In this document: in pieces, positions 1-11,651 of the stretch
How positions within the stretch are numbered: the first letter of the stretch is position 1
Layout: each line of letters starts with the position of its first letter
Source of the DNA: Chrysaora quinquecirrha
Taxonomy: Eukaryota; Cnidaria; Scyphozoa; Semaeostomeae; Pelagiidae
Direction of reading: 5' to 3'
NCBI GenBank assembly: GCA_014526335.1
Contig: JACTAT010000032.1
Location: 4,624,914-4,688,913, forward strand
Length of the DNA stretch: 64,000 nucleotides
Program-made: the position numbers and the translations under genes
The notes under the pieces: generated by a model
The model's database searches: none
Seen by the model: only the letters and a program-made list of their open reading frames with translations
Told to the model about the DNA's origin: nothing

Positions 1-437
1 GTTTAGAGCGGGAAAAGTCTTGGCTAGAAAAACCTCAGGGGATGTAGTTTATCTGGAATTGCATGGAGGTATGCTTGCTATATAGAAAGAGCAATTCAAA
101 AAGCCCTTGAGATACGAATTCCATGCTCCATGCATTAATTGCTGGACTACATACTATGGGTCTGCTTTTCCCGCAAGTTGTTTATTATGTGAAGCTTGAA
201 CGCACCGGAAAGTTGTCCAAAAAAGCCAACGCTTTTTAAACACAAATTTTCACTTTGGAATGGCCTAAAGCGAGTCAAATTGAAACTCCGAACAGTGCAA
301 GATGTTTGTATGCTAATATGTCCAAATATTCAACTAGATACGTTACAAGTTGTTGGCAAGCTTCGAAGACGATTTGAAACACGTGCAAGCTGAAGTTCCC
401 ATTTTTTCGAGTTTTGAAAATGTTGCTTCGTTGAAGA
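1..437. other. Unassigned intergenic sequence
   Basis: I see no gene, RNA or clear repeat here. The one open frame (196-393) is short, has no recognisable domain and no splice context. The stretch ends where the 1.5-kb tandem repeat begins. Confidence 0.5.
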
Positions 438-1966
438 GTCACCTGTATTTTCGGCCATGTTGAAGAAATGTAAGTAAAACGTTTGTTTTTGTTTTGATCC
501 TTCGTTTATTTGTCTTTATTTTTATTTGGATTATCAATTTTTCTTTTCGCCTTTTTATGTAAGAAATATCCGAGCAAGAATTCGGGCTAGAAACGTTCAT
601 TGGTGCACTCTAGGCAAAATAACAAAATACAAGCAATTTCTTCGCTGTTTTTTATATTTTCGCAAATGTTGTATTTTTGGCCATAACGAATTTAGCTTTT
701 GCTAAAAGTTTCAAAATAGGTGGTCGAGAATTTTCATTTTTCTATCTGCCCCGCTCGGTAATCTTTTTCTTTTAGGCCATTTTCTGGCTTCTATGCTCCT
801 ATTATGAAATTGAGAAATTTTAGCTATTTTGTGGGGAAAATGTGGTAGCGCATGCATCAACTCACAAAATATACGGTAGTCTTATATGTTTCAAGATTTT
901 TTGACCGGATTCTTCTCGTGTTAGCGTATTGCATCTCGTGGAAAAATTTTTTCCAGTGTTTGTTTCATGAATATTTATCCAAATATGTATTAAATTGAAG
1001 AAGGGTAGCCGAAACATGAAAGAGTCGACGGGAGGGAGCCTAGGGCTGTACGACTTGGAGAGTTACTCGGAGCGCTCTAGAAGTTTTTGTGGCGTCATAG
1101 TGTAATCCAGTTTACTCGTGGTGTCAGGAGCTCAGTGTGGTCAGGGTTCGAACCCAGCCACGGTAGTGTCACAGCCTGTGTCGAGGTCTCGATTAACCTA
1201 CTACTGAGATTCTAAAACATCATTTCACCTTGACCTCCATAGCTCAGTGGAAACGTCAAGTGTTCCCTGATCATGCAGTCCATGTTCGATCCCGTCTGTT
1301 GTGGTATGCCACTCGTTGATGAAATTTATCGTAGTGTTTGCCGTTCATGAAAAATTTATCTTAGGTTTATCTACTTAACTTATCGAGGGGAGTGCTACAT
1401 AATTTATCTAAACGTATCGAGTAATTATGGCATTGGTCGAAGCAAGAGACTCGTATTTGAAAATTCGTAATTGCATGTCGCTTAGAAATTTCAATATACT
1501 TACTTTGAAAACACTCGCTAGCTGAACCAAAGCATTCCCAGTACCCAAGCACACTTCTAGCTATCAACTGTTCTAAATGATCTTTGCGTGCTATATTTTG
1601 ACAGTTTTATCACTTTGCTTGCTACTTTCAAATATAAATATGTATTACGTTTTGCTTAAGACATAAAAGCATTTTGTGAAATGTTATGAAATTTTTCATG
1701 CTGCGCTGCATCGATTCGCGTCGACTCAATGAATGCTCACTGAACCGGGCATAAGCACTCGTTTGGGTGTGGGTTCTTCCTTAGTAAAGGTACCTGGGGA
1801 TGTACCGCGCTAGAAAGTATACTTTTTCGGACTTCTCGTCTAGCCAAGGGTATACTTTTTTGCAATTTTGGTCTAGCAAAGGCTATCATATTTGGCAATG
1901 GAGCGGCCATGATCTCATCTTTAGGAGCCTTGGAAAGTAGAAATTTCATCGTAAACATTAAAAGAA
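438..1966. repeat. 1.5-kb tandem repeat, copy 1, with tRNA-like pol III boxes
   Basis: This unit is repeated directly at about 1970-3530 with high identity and small indels. Within it, TAGCTCAGTGG (1240-1250) matches a pol III A box and GTTCGATCC (1284-1292) a B box, spaced as in a tRNA-derived SINE head. A second B-box-like palindrome, GGTTCGAACCC, lies at 1145-1155 in another tRNA-like stretch. Related fragments occur near 7130-7510 and 58735-58890, so the unit contains a dispersed SINE-like family. No protein is encoded. The SINE reading is inferred from the boxes. Confidence 0.65.
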
Positions 1967-1969
1967 AAG

Positions 1970-3530
1970 AGTCACCTGTATTTTCAGCCATGTTGAAGAG
2001 ATGTAAGTAAAATGTTTGCTTGTGTTTTAAACCTTCGTTTGTTTGTCTTTGTTGTTATTTGGATTATTAAGTTTTCTTTTCGCCTTTTTATGTAAGAAAT
2101 ATCCGAGCAAGAATTCGGGCTAGAAACGTTCATTGGTGCACTCTAGGCAAAAATAACAAAATACAAGCAATTTCTTCGCTGTTTTTTATATTTTCGCATA
2201 TATTGTGTTTTTGACCATAACGAATTTAGCTTTTGCTAAAAATTTCAAAAATCGAGAATTTTCATTTTTCTATCTGCCCCGCTCGGTAATCTTTTTCTTT
2301 TTAGGCCATTTTCTGGCTTCTATGCTCCTATTATGAAATTGAGAAATTTTAGCTATTTTGTGGGAAAAATGTGGTAGCGCATGCATCAACTCACAAAATA
2401 TACGGTAGTCTTATATGTTTCAAGATTTTTTGACCGGATTCTTCTCGTGTTAGCGTATTGCATCTCGTGGAAAAATTTTTCCAGTGTTTGCCATTCATGA
2501 AAATTTGTCCAAATATGTATTAAATTGAAGAAGGGTCAACATAGCCGAAACATGACAGAGTCGACGGGAGGAGAGCCTTGGGCTGTACGACTTGGAGAGT
2601 TACTCGGAGCGCTCTAGAAGGTGCTGTGGCGTCATGGTGTAGTCCAGCTGACTCGTGGTGTCAGGAGCTCAGTGTGGTCAGGGTTCGAGCCCAGCCACGG
2701 TAGCGTCACAGCCTGTGTCGAGGTCTCGATTAACCTACTACTGAGATTCTAAAACATCATTTCACCTTGACCTCCATAGCTCAGTGGAAACGTCAAGTGT
2801 TCCCTGATCATGCAGTCCAGGTTCGATCCCGTCTGTTGTGATATGCCACACTCATTGATGAAACTTATCGTAGTGTTTGCCGTTCATGAAAAATTTATCT
2901 TACTTAACTTAATTTATCTAAACGTATCGAGTAATTATGGCATTGGTCGAAAGAAAATTCAAATGTCGCTTAGAAAATTCAATATACTTACTTTGAATTA
3001 GCTGAACCAGAGCATTCCCAGAACCCAAGCACACTTCTAGCTATCAACTGTTCTAAATGATCTTTGCGTGCTATATTTTGACAGTTTTATCACTTTGCTT
3101 GCTACTTTCAAATATAAATATGTATTACGTTTTGCTTAAGACATAAAAGCATTTTGTGAAATGTTATGAAATTTTTCATGCTGCGCTGCATCGATTCGCG
3201 TCGACTCAATGAATGCTCACTGAACCGGGCATAAGCACTCGTTTGGCATTAGCAGACACGACCACCAGTTCAACGAGTCTCTTGGAGTTTGATTCTTCGG
3301 ATAGTTTTACGATGGAAATAGAATCACCACGAGGGACTCTTCCATAGTAAAGGTACCTGGGGATGTGCCGCGCCAGAGGTTATACTTATTCAGATTTCTA
3401 GCCAAGGGTATACTTTTTGGCAATTTTGGTCTAGCAAAGGATATCATATTTGGCAATGGAGCGGCCATGCTTTCGTCTTTAGTAGCCTTGGAAAGTTGAA
3501 ATTTCATCGTATAAATTCTTAAAAGAAACT
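1970..3530. repeat. 1.5-kb tandem repeat, copy 2
   Basis: Second copy of the 438-1966 unit. It keeps the A box (2777-2787) and the B box in a better form, GGTTCGATCCC (2820-2830). It differs from copy 1 by point changes and short deletions, for example around 2895-2960. The end of the copy carries a CTAGCAAAGGATATCAT-type stretch that is further amplified just downstream. Confidence 0.65.
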
Positions 3531-3730
3531 GGTACAAGGAATAAGTCGACCTTTAGACCAACAATTTCGAGTGTATTTGTCTAGCAAAGGATATCATATT
3601 TGGCAATGGAGCGGCCATGCTTTCGTCTTTAGTAGCCTTGGAAAGTTGAAATTTCATCGTAAAAATTCTTAAAAGAAACTGGTAAAAGGAATAAGTCGAC
3701 CTTTAGACCAACAATTTCGAGTGTATTTGT
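3431..3730. repeat. 150-bp direct tandem duplication
   Basis: Positions 3431-3580 are repeated almost exactly at 3581-3730. Both copies start CTAGCAAAGGATATCATATT and end in a GTGTATTTGT stretch. More diverged CTAGCCAAGG fragments continue to about 3810. It looks like a local unequal-exchange product at the edge of the 1.5-kb tandem repeat. Confidence 0.75.
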
Positions 3731-5383
3731 CTAGCCAAGGATATCATTTTGGTAGAAATTGGTCTAGCCAAGGGTACCATTTTCTCGTAAAAATTAATCT
3801 AGCCAACGGTGCCATTTCGAATATGCCGGCGGCAGACCCCTACCCAAAATTTAGTCAAGAACCCCCCGTGAGAATCACCCAGACTTTTCTAAATGGAGAA
3901 CCTCTCATAAGCTCTCGTGTGAAGCCTATATAACTAACTACCTCAAATTCGCCAAATTCGCATTTATTATTTTGCGCATCCACTAGAGGATTCAACAAAA
4001 GATGGCGGCGGTTCCGTCTTTTGTTTTTAGTAGCTGCAGCTTAGCACAAACACGTTGAGTTCGTTGAGTTCCCGTAACTAAGGGAATCATTCCCAGAATT
4101 CCCTGCGAAAATTCCCAATAAAAAGAGAACTGGCAGAAACGGCAGCCATCTTTAGCGGAAGCCTCAATTATCGCGCACGCCCCAAACAAGACTTGTTTTC
4201 CAAGTCCCTAACTTTCGCTCACATCAAACTGAATTGATGTTGCTGTTTTTCACTTCAGTTAGTTTGAGCATCCAGCGATTCAATTCATTAGCTGTAACTA
4301 CGACTCACGTAATAAGTTCACCTCAAAACCTTCGATTTCGCGCAAATCCAATTTTCATGCCTAGTCAAACAAATATAGGCGAGAGAGACGAAAACTGTGG
4401 CATAAAGTGCACAATTTCTCTTGTGGCTCTTACACGACAAGGAGCTTTTTTGGCGTTTAACTATATCAGCGTCGCCATCATTGTCCATAGCCACCCGCAG
4501 GTGCACTTCATTTAACCTCACCAGTTCTGTCCACGTTTCTCGGTTTTCAGCAGTTTTTGTTGCTCTGTACCCTACAGACATTTTCGTCCAACTTTCGATG
4601 TTCGAAATGTTTCTCTATCCTTTTTACCTGGTACTCTACCGTGTATAATGGTGTGTGCCAAACATGTTCGAACGATACTGTTTTCCAACGAGGCGCACAA
4701 TCTAATTGTAACGCAAGTTTCAATAAAAACGCTTGTGTTTATTAGAGGATAAAGCACTACTGTAGCCACATGTGTAAGAATCAGACCATTGGCTTGATTT
4801 CGTTTTATAATTTCTTCGTAGACGGCTGAATCAAGTTTATGAACTACTTTGTTGATCTTCATCCCAAGGAATTAAAAGTTGCTTGCAAATGTCCAGAAGC
4901 CGTACGCATAGCCCGAATTTTCAATGGTGAGTTTCTAAAATAATTTTTCACTGGAAAAAAGCTCACATTGAGTAACATCACAACCTTTTCTTAGACATTA
5001 AAATAATTTATCTAACAAAAGATATTTCGGAAAAAAGTTTTGGAGGTAGATAGTCCAGTAGTTCATTATTTAAAAAAGTACCAATTTTCAGAACACTTTA
5101 ATCAAAAACAAGACGTACAGTACAATCTCATAATGTGAGCATTTCCATAAATCAAAGTCAAAAAAGCAAAACTTTTCACAAGAAAGCGTGGTGTATTATA
5201 ATTCTTAACTGTCCAGATATTTTGCAAGAATATTACCAAATTTTGTCCGGAAATATGTCCGGAAATACCTGATTCGAAATTTTAAGGTTTAAGTTTCTAG
5301 TTGGTTTCATTGAAACATATTTTTACAAAAATTATTGAAAATCTAAATCGAAAACAGAAGCAACACCCCAGCAAATGTCTGTA
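3731..5383. other. Intergenic stretch with a short inverted repeat and a possible LINE remnant
   Basis: AAAGATGGCGGCGGTT at about 4001 pairs imperfectly with the complement of AACGGCAGCCATCTTT at about 4140-4155, giving a 155-bp inverted-repeat structure. On the minus strand between about 4680 and 4500, two overlapping frames give fragments such as HGRVPGKKDRETF and TAENRETWTELV. These resemble the degenerate tail of many non-LTR reverse transcriptases, but a frameshift separates them and there is no RT core. The LINE reading is weak. I see nothing else. Confidence 0.3.
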
Positions 5384-5561
5384 CAGTACAGTTGTAGAGG
5401 ATTTCCAGTACAGTGGAGGATGGTTTAGTCCAGTGGAGGGATATCAACAGTACAGTTGGGGGATATCATCAGTACATTACAGTGAGTATTAAAAATCCTC
5501 CACCGTACTGATGATATCCCTCCACTGTACTGAACACCGTCCACTGTACTGCACAGACATT
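5384..5561. mobile_element. Hairpin MITE-like element, 178 bp
   Basis: The ends are inverted copies: AATGTCTGTACAGTACAG on the left, and the complement of CTGTACTGCACAGACATT on the right. The interior repeats CAGTACAGTGGAGG-type words in both orientations, so the whole element can fold into one long hairpin. It lies just past the 3' end of DENND6. A small related fragment (GTGCAGTACAATGGAGG) lies near 55590. It has no coding capacity. Confidence 0.6.
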
Positions 5562-5659
5562 ACTTTAGGATTGAAAAGAACTAAATTTGATACAGTCTAA
5601 CTATAAAACAGAAAAATAAAAAACCAAAATTAATCATATAAAATATATAAAACTCTTAT

Positions 5660-8600
5660 TTAGCTTTGCTTTAATACAATTTGTAAATCTAAAGGTAGAC
5701 AGTCTAAAACTCGATCGAGTTGATATTTCAAGGTCCTTCGCATTTCCATTGATATACAAGGCTTGCTTCTTCGTGCCAATTGCTGTAAAGAAAATTATTA
5801 AATAAAGGATATTTTGTGCATATGTTTTTTTCGTAAGAAACCTTGTTCAAGGAGGAGAACAACAGAGAGAAGGGGAAAAGAAAGAGGGGGAAACGTGGGA
5901 TATGTCAGCTTACCTGCAGAACATCGAGCTTCATGGGGGAATACCATGTACCTCAATGGGAGTTAAGACCATTAACTTTAAAGTTTGACTTACCAATTTT
6001 TGCCTTATTTGCATATAAAGGTCAACAATTTCAACTTCAAATTTTCCATGGACCCATCGTGTGATGTCCTAACGATAAAACAACAGCCCAATAAACTTAA
6101 GGATGACAAGTCTATGTAAATGAAGCTATATTAATATTATTAAATGATGGAGCAGCTTAAAAGTAGCTCTTGAATCCAAATTCCTTTTCCTGAAAATCGA
6201 GAAGCTCTGCTAGAGCTCAACTAGACTTAAACTGAACAAAAACGAAGCACTTGAAGCTATTAGCTTACTCAAAGTTGATTTGTAATATTTGAAAGGTTCT
6301 CTTTTTCCAAATTTAGACCCCGTTTACACCATGCCGGTACGAGATGAATACGGTACGAAACAATACCGTTTTGGCCTTGCGTCTACACTATGCCGGCACA
6401 GTTTTGATATGAATACGGTACGAAATGAATACAATACGCTAACCAGCTTCATCTGAAAACGGCATAGTGTAAACGCCTGAATACGGTACTGTTTGATGCC
6501 GCTTTGCTGAATGAACGAGAGAAAAAACAATTACTCTTTGTTCTTGTTGACATGAAACAATAGATTTTAGACAAAAACCGATGACCTTGCTCATCGTATT
6601 CATTTCATACCGGCATAGTGTAAACGGGGTTAGATGCTTAACAACACTTACTAGATCGTAGCTGATTAAGACAGGGTCCCACTTTAAATTAACAAGCTGC
6701 GTTGGGGATGAAAGATAAGACATAAGCCAATGAGTCATTTTCCAACTTGTGTTGAACCGCAAATTTATTTAAACGATAGCACGGTTAACTGTGTGGAACG
6801 CTTGGCAGAGGTAAAAATCAATCCTCCAGTTAGCTTGAAATAATCTTATAATTAGAAAAATTGTATTTCTATTTACTCACTGCTTTGCAGATAGCTTCTA
6901 AATGTAATATTTCTAATTTTTCGTTAATTTCGTCTCTTCGGGTTTTGAACCATCCTTCAAAATTCGGTGATCGAAAAAAATTCCTACAAAGAAGAAATTT
7001 TTACTCTTAGAAAGTTTAACTATCAAGAAACGAGAAAACAAAATGTAGATACATTGCACTGCATGATGACCAGAGAACAACCGACGTTTCCACTGATCTA
7101 AAGAGCTCAATGAAATCGCCTAGTTACTCTCTAACTCACACAGCCCAAGCTCTACCCTCCCGGCTTGCTGTGTATTTCGGCTATGTTGAGCTTCTTCAGT
7201 ACAATACACATTTGTTTAAATTTTTCATGAATGGCAAACAATAGGACAGATTTTTCAACAAGTGGCATACCACAACAGGTTCGAATCCTATCTATTGTTG
7301 TGTCCCGCTAGTGGAAAATCTATCCTAGAGTTTTCCATTAATGAAAATATATGTATGGTACTGAAGAAAATATATGTAGCTATGGTGCTGAAGAAGGCTC
7401 AGCATAGCCAAAACACAGCCAAACGGGAGGACATGCCGGACATGCCGGACATGCCATCCAAGTTCGAATCCAAACAACTGTGGCATGAAACTCGTAAAAC
7501 AATGTATGATATAAATATGTAGATAAAAGAGTATTCGGGGACTGAGATGAATAAATTAAGTACTTTACCTATAAAGTCCATTCCAGTTTCCTTTTAACTT
7601 TGAAGTTAAATGTGGACCAAAATGACCTAATGTTCTAAGGAAAGCCTCTGTATCGAATTGCTTTAATCTTGGTGGTGGCTAAAAGACGTGTAAAATAAAC
7701 GTATATAAATATGTAGGAGTAAATTAATATACAATAAAATATTTAGACGAATATAACTATTATTTTCAAGTAGGCTTTAATAAATAAACAAAGCAATGAA
7801 TTAATATTACTGTACATGGAGAAATAATAACCTTACCATCCACGGTGAAATACTTCTTTGCAGTGGCATCAGGCTGCTAATGTACCTCTCCTAGATAAAA
7901 AATTTTTAATTACGAAAGTTGAGTATTTAATAAATAGATAATAACATAATTGAATATATGCGACTCTGAGTTTCATGATTAATTCAATAATTTATTTTAT
8001 TTATATTGATTATTAATGCAATCAATTTTTTATTTAAATTTATGTTTAAATATAAAAATTTACATTTATCATAATCATTTAGTTTATTTGTATCTCAAAA
8101 AATATAAAAATAGCAAATAAATATAAAAAACAAAGAAAAAATATAAAAAACAAAGAAAATAAATATAAAAAAAATAAGAAAATAAATATAAAAACTATGA
8201 AAAATGTTAACAAAACAAAGAAAATAAATATAAAAAACAAAGAAAATAAATATAAAAAACAAAAAAAATAAATATAACAACCAAAGAAAATTAATATAAA
8301 AAACACAGAAAATAAATATAAAAACAAAGAAAATAAATATAAAAACACAGAAAATAAATATAAAAAACAAAGAAAATAAATATAAAAAACAAAGAAAATA
8401 AAAATAAAAAACAAAGAAAATAAATATAAAAAACAAAGATAATAAATATTAAAAACCAAAGAAACTTAATATAAAAAACAATGAAAATAAATATAAAAAA
8501 CAAGAAAAATAAATATAAGAATATTAAGCATATGGCGCTCAGAAGGTGGAATCGAACCACTCCGACGCTAATCGGCCACAGGTTTGAAGCCTGTACCCCG

Positions 8601-11600
8601 CACCAGCGAGGATCATCCGAGCAATAATATGGTGCATTGTCTGCATATTTATGTTGTGACTTTCATTTTCTCAAAAACAGTACGGTTTCGAAATCCAATA
8701 CGCATGCGCCAATTTTTACAAATTTGCAATATGTTTCGAAATATTCTAACTGGTAGTGGTACGTTATAAGTGGTTATATTATAACATTGCATGACTCGTC
8801 AGGCGACTTATACAATTAAGTATTTCGATGTTTTACAATATAGCAAAATTTCATACCAGTGGAATCATAAAGCTTTGAGTCAGTTCAATGAAATGTCTTT
8901 TCAGGAGTGCATTCTAAATGGACATCAATGACATTTTAAATATAGGGATATTACAAAATATATTATGAGTGAAAAACGGCAACAGTAGAGAAACAACTAG
9001 AGTAACAAATTAATATATTTTGCTTATAGCCTATAGTCATAATACACCCGGCAGACCCTCGATGGCTCAGGCACGAATATGAAATACACACACATACCTA
9101 TACACGCCCAAGCACACCCATATTCGTTCCATCTGCCTCGTATTGATAGTGAGGTGAGTAATGGAATGAAACAAAACGTAGAGGTCGGGGGGACATAATT
9201 TAGGTCGACGTGTGCAACACATAGTATACACAGGTATCTATAGCATAGAGAGAAACAGGAGATGAAATTCATGTGGATGATGTGGACATGTGGTCCACAC
9301 GTCCACATCGTCCACAAGAATTTCATCTCCATGTATCTCTCATGTGTGTGTATATGTATGGTCCACACGTCCACATCGTCCACAAGAATTTCATCTCCTG
9401 TATCTCATATGTGTGTATATATATATCGTCCACACGTCCACATCGTCCACAAGAATTTCATCTCCTGTATTTCTATGTGTGTGTATATGTCTGGTCCACA
9501 CGTCCACATCGTCCACAAGAATTTCTGACTCTCATCTCTATATATGTTTATATATCTGGTCCACACGTCCACATCGTCCACAAGAATTTCATCTCCCTGT
9601 ATCTCTCTATGTGTGTGTATATATCTGGTCCACACGTCCACATCGTCCACAAGAATTTCGACTCCCTCTATCTCTCTATCTATGTGTATATATCTGGTCC
9701 ACACGTCCACATCGTCCACAAGAATTTCATCTCCCTCTATCTCTCTATATGTGTGTGTATATATTTGGTCCACACGTCCACATCGTCCACAAGAATTTCA
9801 TCTCCCTGTATCTCTCTATGTGTGTGTATATATCTGGTCCACACGTCCACATCGTCCACAAGAATTTCGACTCCTCTATCTCTCTATCTATGTGTATATA
9901 TCTGGTCCACACGTCCACATCGTCCACAAGAATTTCATCTCCTGTATCTCTCTATGTGTGTATATCTCTGGTCCACACGTCCACATCGTCCACAAGAATT
10001 TCATCTCCCTGTATCTCTCTATGTGTGTGTATATATCTGGTCCACACGTCCACATCGTCCACAAGAATTTCGACTCCCTCTATCTCTCTATCTATGTGTA
10101 TATATCTGGTCCACACGTCCACATCGTCCACAAGAATTTCATCTCCCTGTATCTCTCTATGTGTGTGTATATCTCTGGTCCACACGTCCACATCGTCCAC
10201 ATGAATTTCGACTCCCTGTATCTCTCTATGTGTGTGTATATGTCTGGTCCACACGTCCACATCGTTAGCCATACACCCTTTCAAGATAGAGCCTCGTATT
10301 CATAATTTACAAAAATATGTTCGAACAAAAATTTTGGTCCCAGATTCAGATTGGGCATTTCAACTTCTATAAAATCAACGGACTGGAAGCGTTAAAATAT
10401 GCCTCAGCGCTTAAAAGAAGATGCTAAATTCGAATCTGCAGTCAAAACATTTCAGTGACGCAATTTTCATTTTTTTTGAAAACGAGGCCATCAGTTGAAA
10501 AGATGTATTGAAATTTATACCTGAGCTTCTAAAGGCCTTGATTTTGATGAACCCTGAAATCAAAGAATTCAAAGTTAACCCTTCCATGTAAGAGAATAAG
10601 TATCACCGTCAAAGAAACAGGGGCAAAAGAAATTCTCGCAAAATTTCAAACGATATAATATTTTTTTCTTTTACCTTTGCTAGCTTCTTGAAAATTAATT
10701 TGTCTCTTTCTAGTTTCGCTTTATATTTTGTATAAACACCTTCAAGAAAAAATACATAGTTGTATAAAATTAAGATTGCATAACTCAAGAGATCTCTACC
10801 GGTTATTCAGTTGCTTTGTAGTTAATAAGAAATTTTAATCAATTTAAGGATAACTTTCAGGATTTCTGATAAATGTTCCGGATTTCCCACCAATAATCAC
10901 TAAAGAAGAATTCAAGGTTTATAGAATTTTAACAAGCAAACTTGTAGATTCCCAGAAACAGTTTATTTTCCAGGGAACATCTGTAATTTTTGCTGTCAGT
11001 AAAATTTTACTCTTCAGTGCCAAATAAATGAAATGGGCGATGCTTTTAAAGTTTTTGAAAATTTTCCCACCCCCGAGCTCATTAGGGCCACACGTTTATT
11101 TATTTCCAAGATTTTCAATGTAAGCAAGACTTTTTTTGTTGAGATTTCAGCCACAATCACACAAGTTAAAAGCTCCCTCCCGCTTCACTTATTAACACGC
11201 CCATTTATCAAAATTTTAGAAAAGTCTAACTTCTCCGTCTATTTGGCACCGAAATAAGACTACACGATGACGACACAATTCGAAAACGGAACAAAATGTT
11301 ACGGCAGTAAATGTTGCTAGCGTTCACACGATACCGGCACAACACCGTTTTTAAATTGTGCCGACTAGTGTTCCGTTTTCAAAATGTGCCGTTTTCAAAT
11401 TTTACCGGCATATTTTCATGCCGTCTTCATGCGAACGACAGGCCAATCCGTAACATTTTTGTTCCGTCTTTAAATTGTGCCGGCATTGTGTGAAGGTGAC
11501 GGAAACTTTTCAACATTAGTCCATTGCTCTAAAGATGGTTATATATACAGGTTATGCTTGTAGTTGTGAACATTTGTTGCTCCACGAATACCTTGTTTCA

Positions 11601-11651
11601 ATTGTTGTTCTTTGCGACTCAGTGACCCTGGACCACTTGGTCTTGTTATAG
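5660..11651 (-). CDS. DENND6: DENND6 exons 13-20 (downstream DENN region)
   Basis: Exons: 11651-11592, 10739-10675, 8913-8857, 7890-7837, 7678-7569, 6983-6881, 6068-5994, 5782-5660. They read through [81 protein letters not shown] and [13 protein letters not shown] followed by TAA. Each has a direct counterpart in vertebrate DENND6 C-terminal regions. The segment of exon 13 before GVYTKY is poorly conserved, as it is in the family. Phases agree across all eight exons. Confidence 0.9.

Noticed and set aside
8079..8560. Hydrophobic Phe/Leu/Ile-rich minus-strand frames resembling multi-pass membrane proteins
   Set aside because: They are the translation of a 21-bp AT-rich repeat; the composition follows the repeat in every frame.
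9273..10305. Long open frames (up to 331 codons) rich in [14 protein letters not shown] repeats
   Set aside because: They are translations of a tandem minisatellite that is open in several frames on both strands, with no start context, splice signals or non-repeat coding flank.
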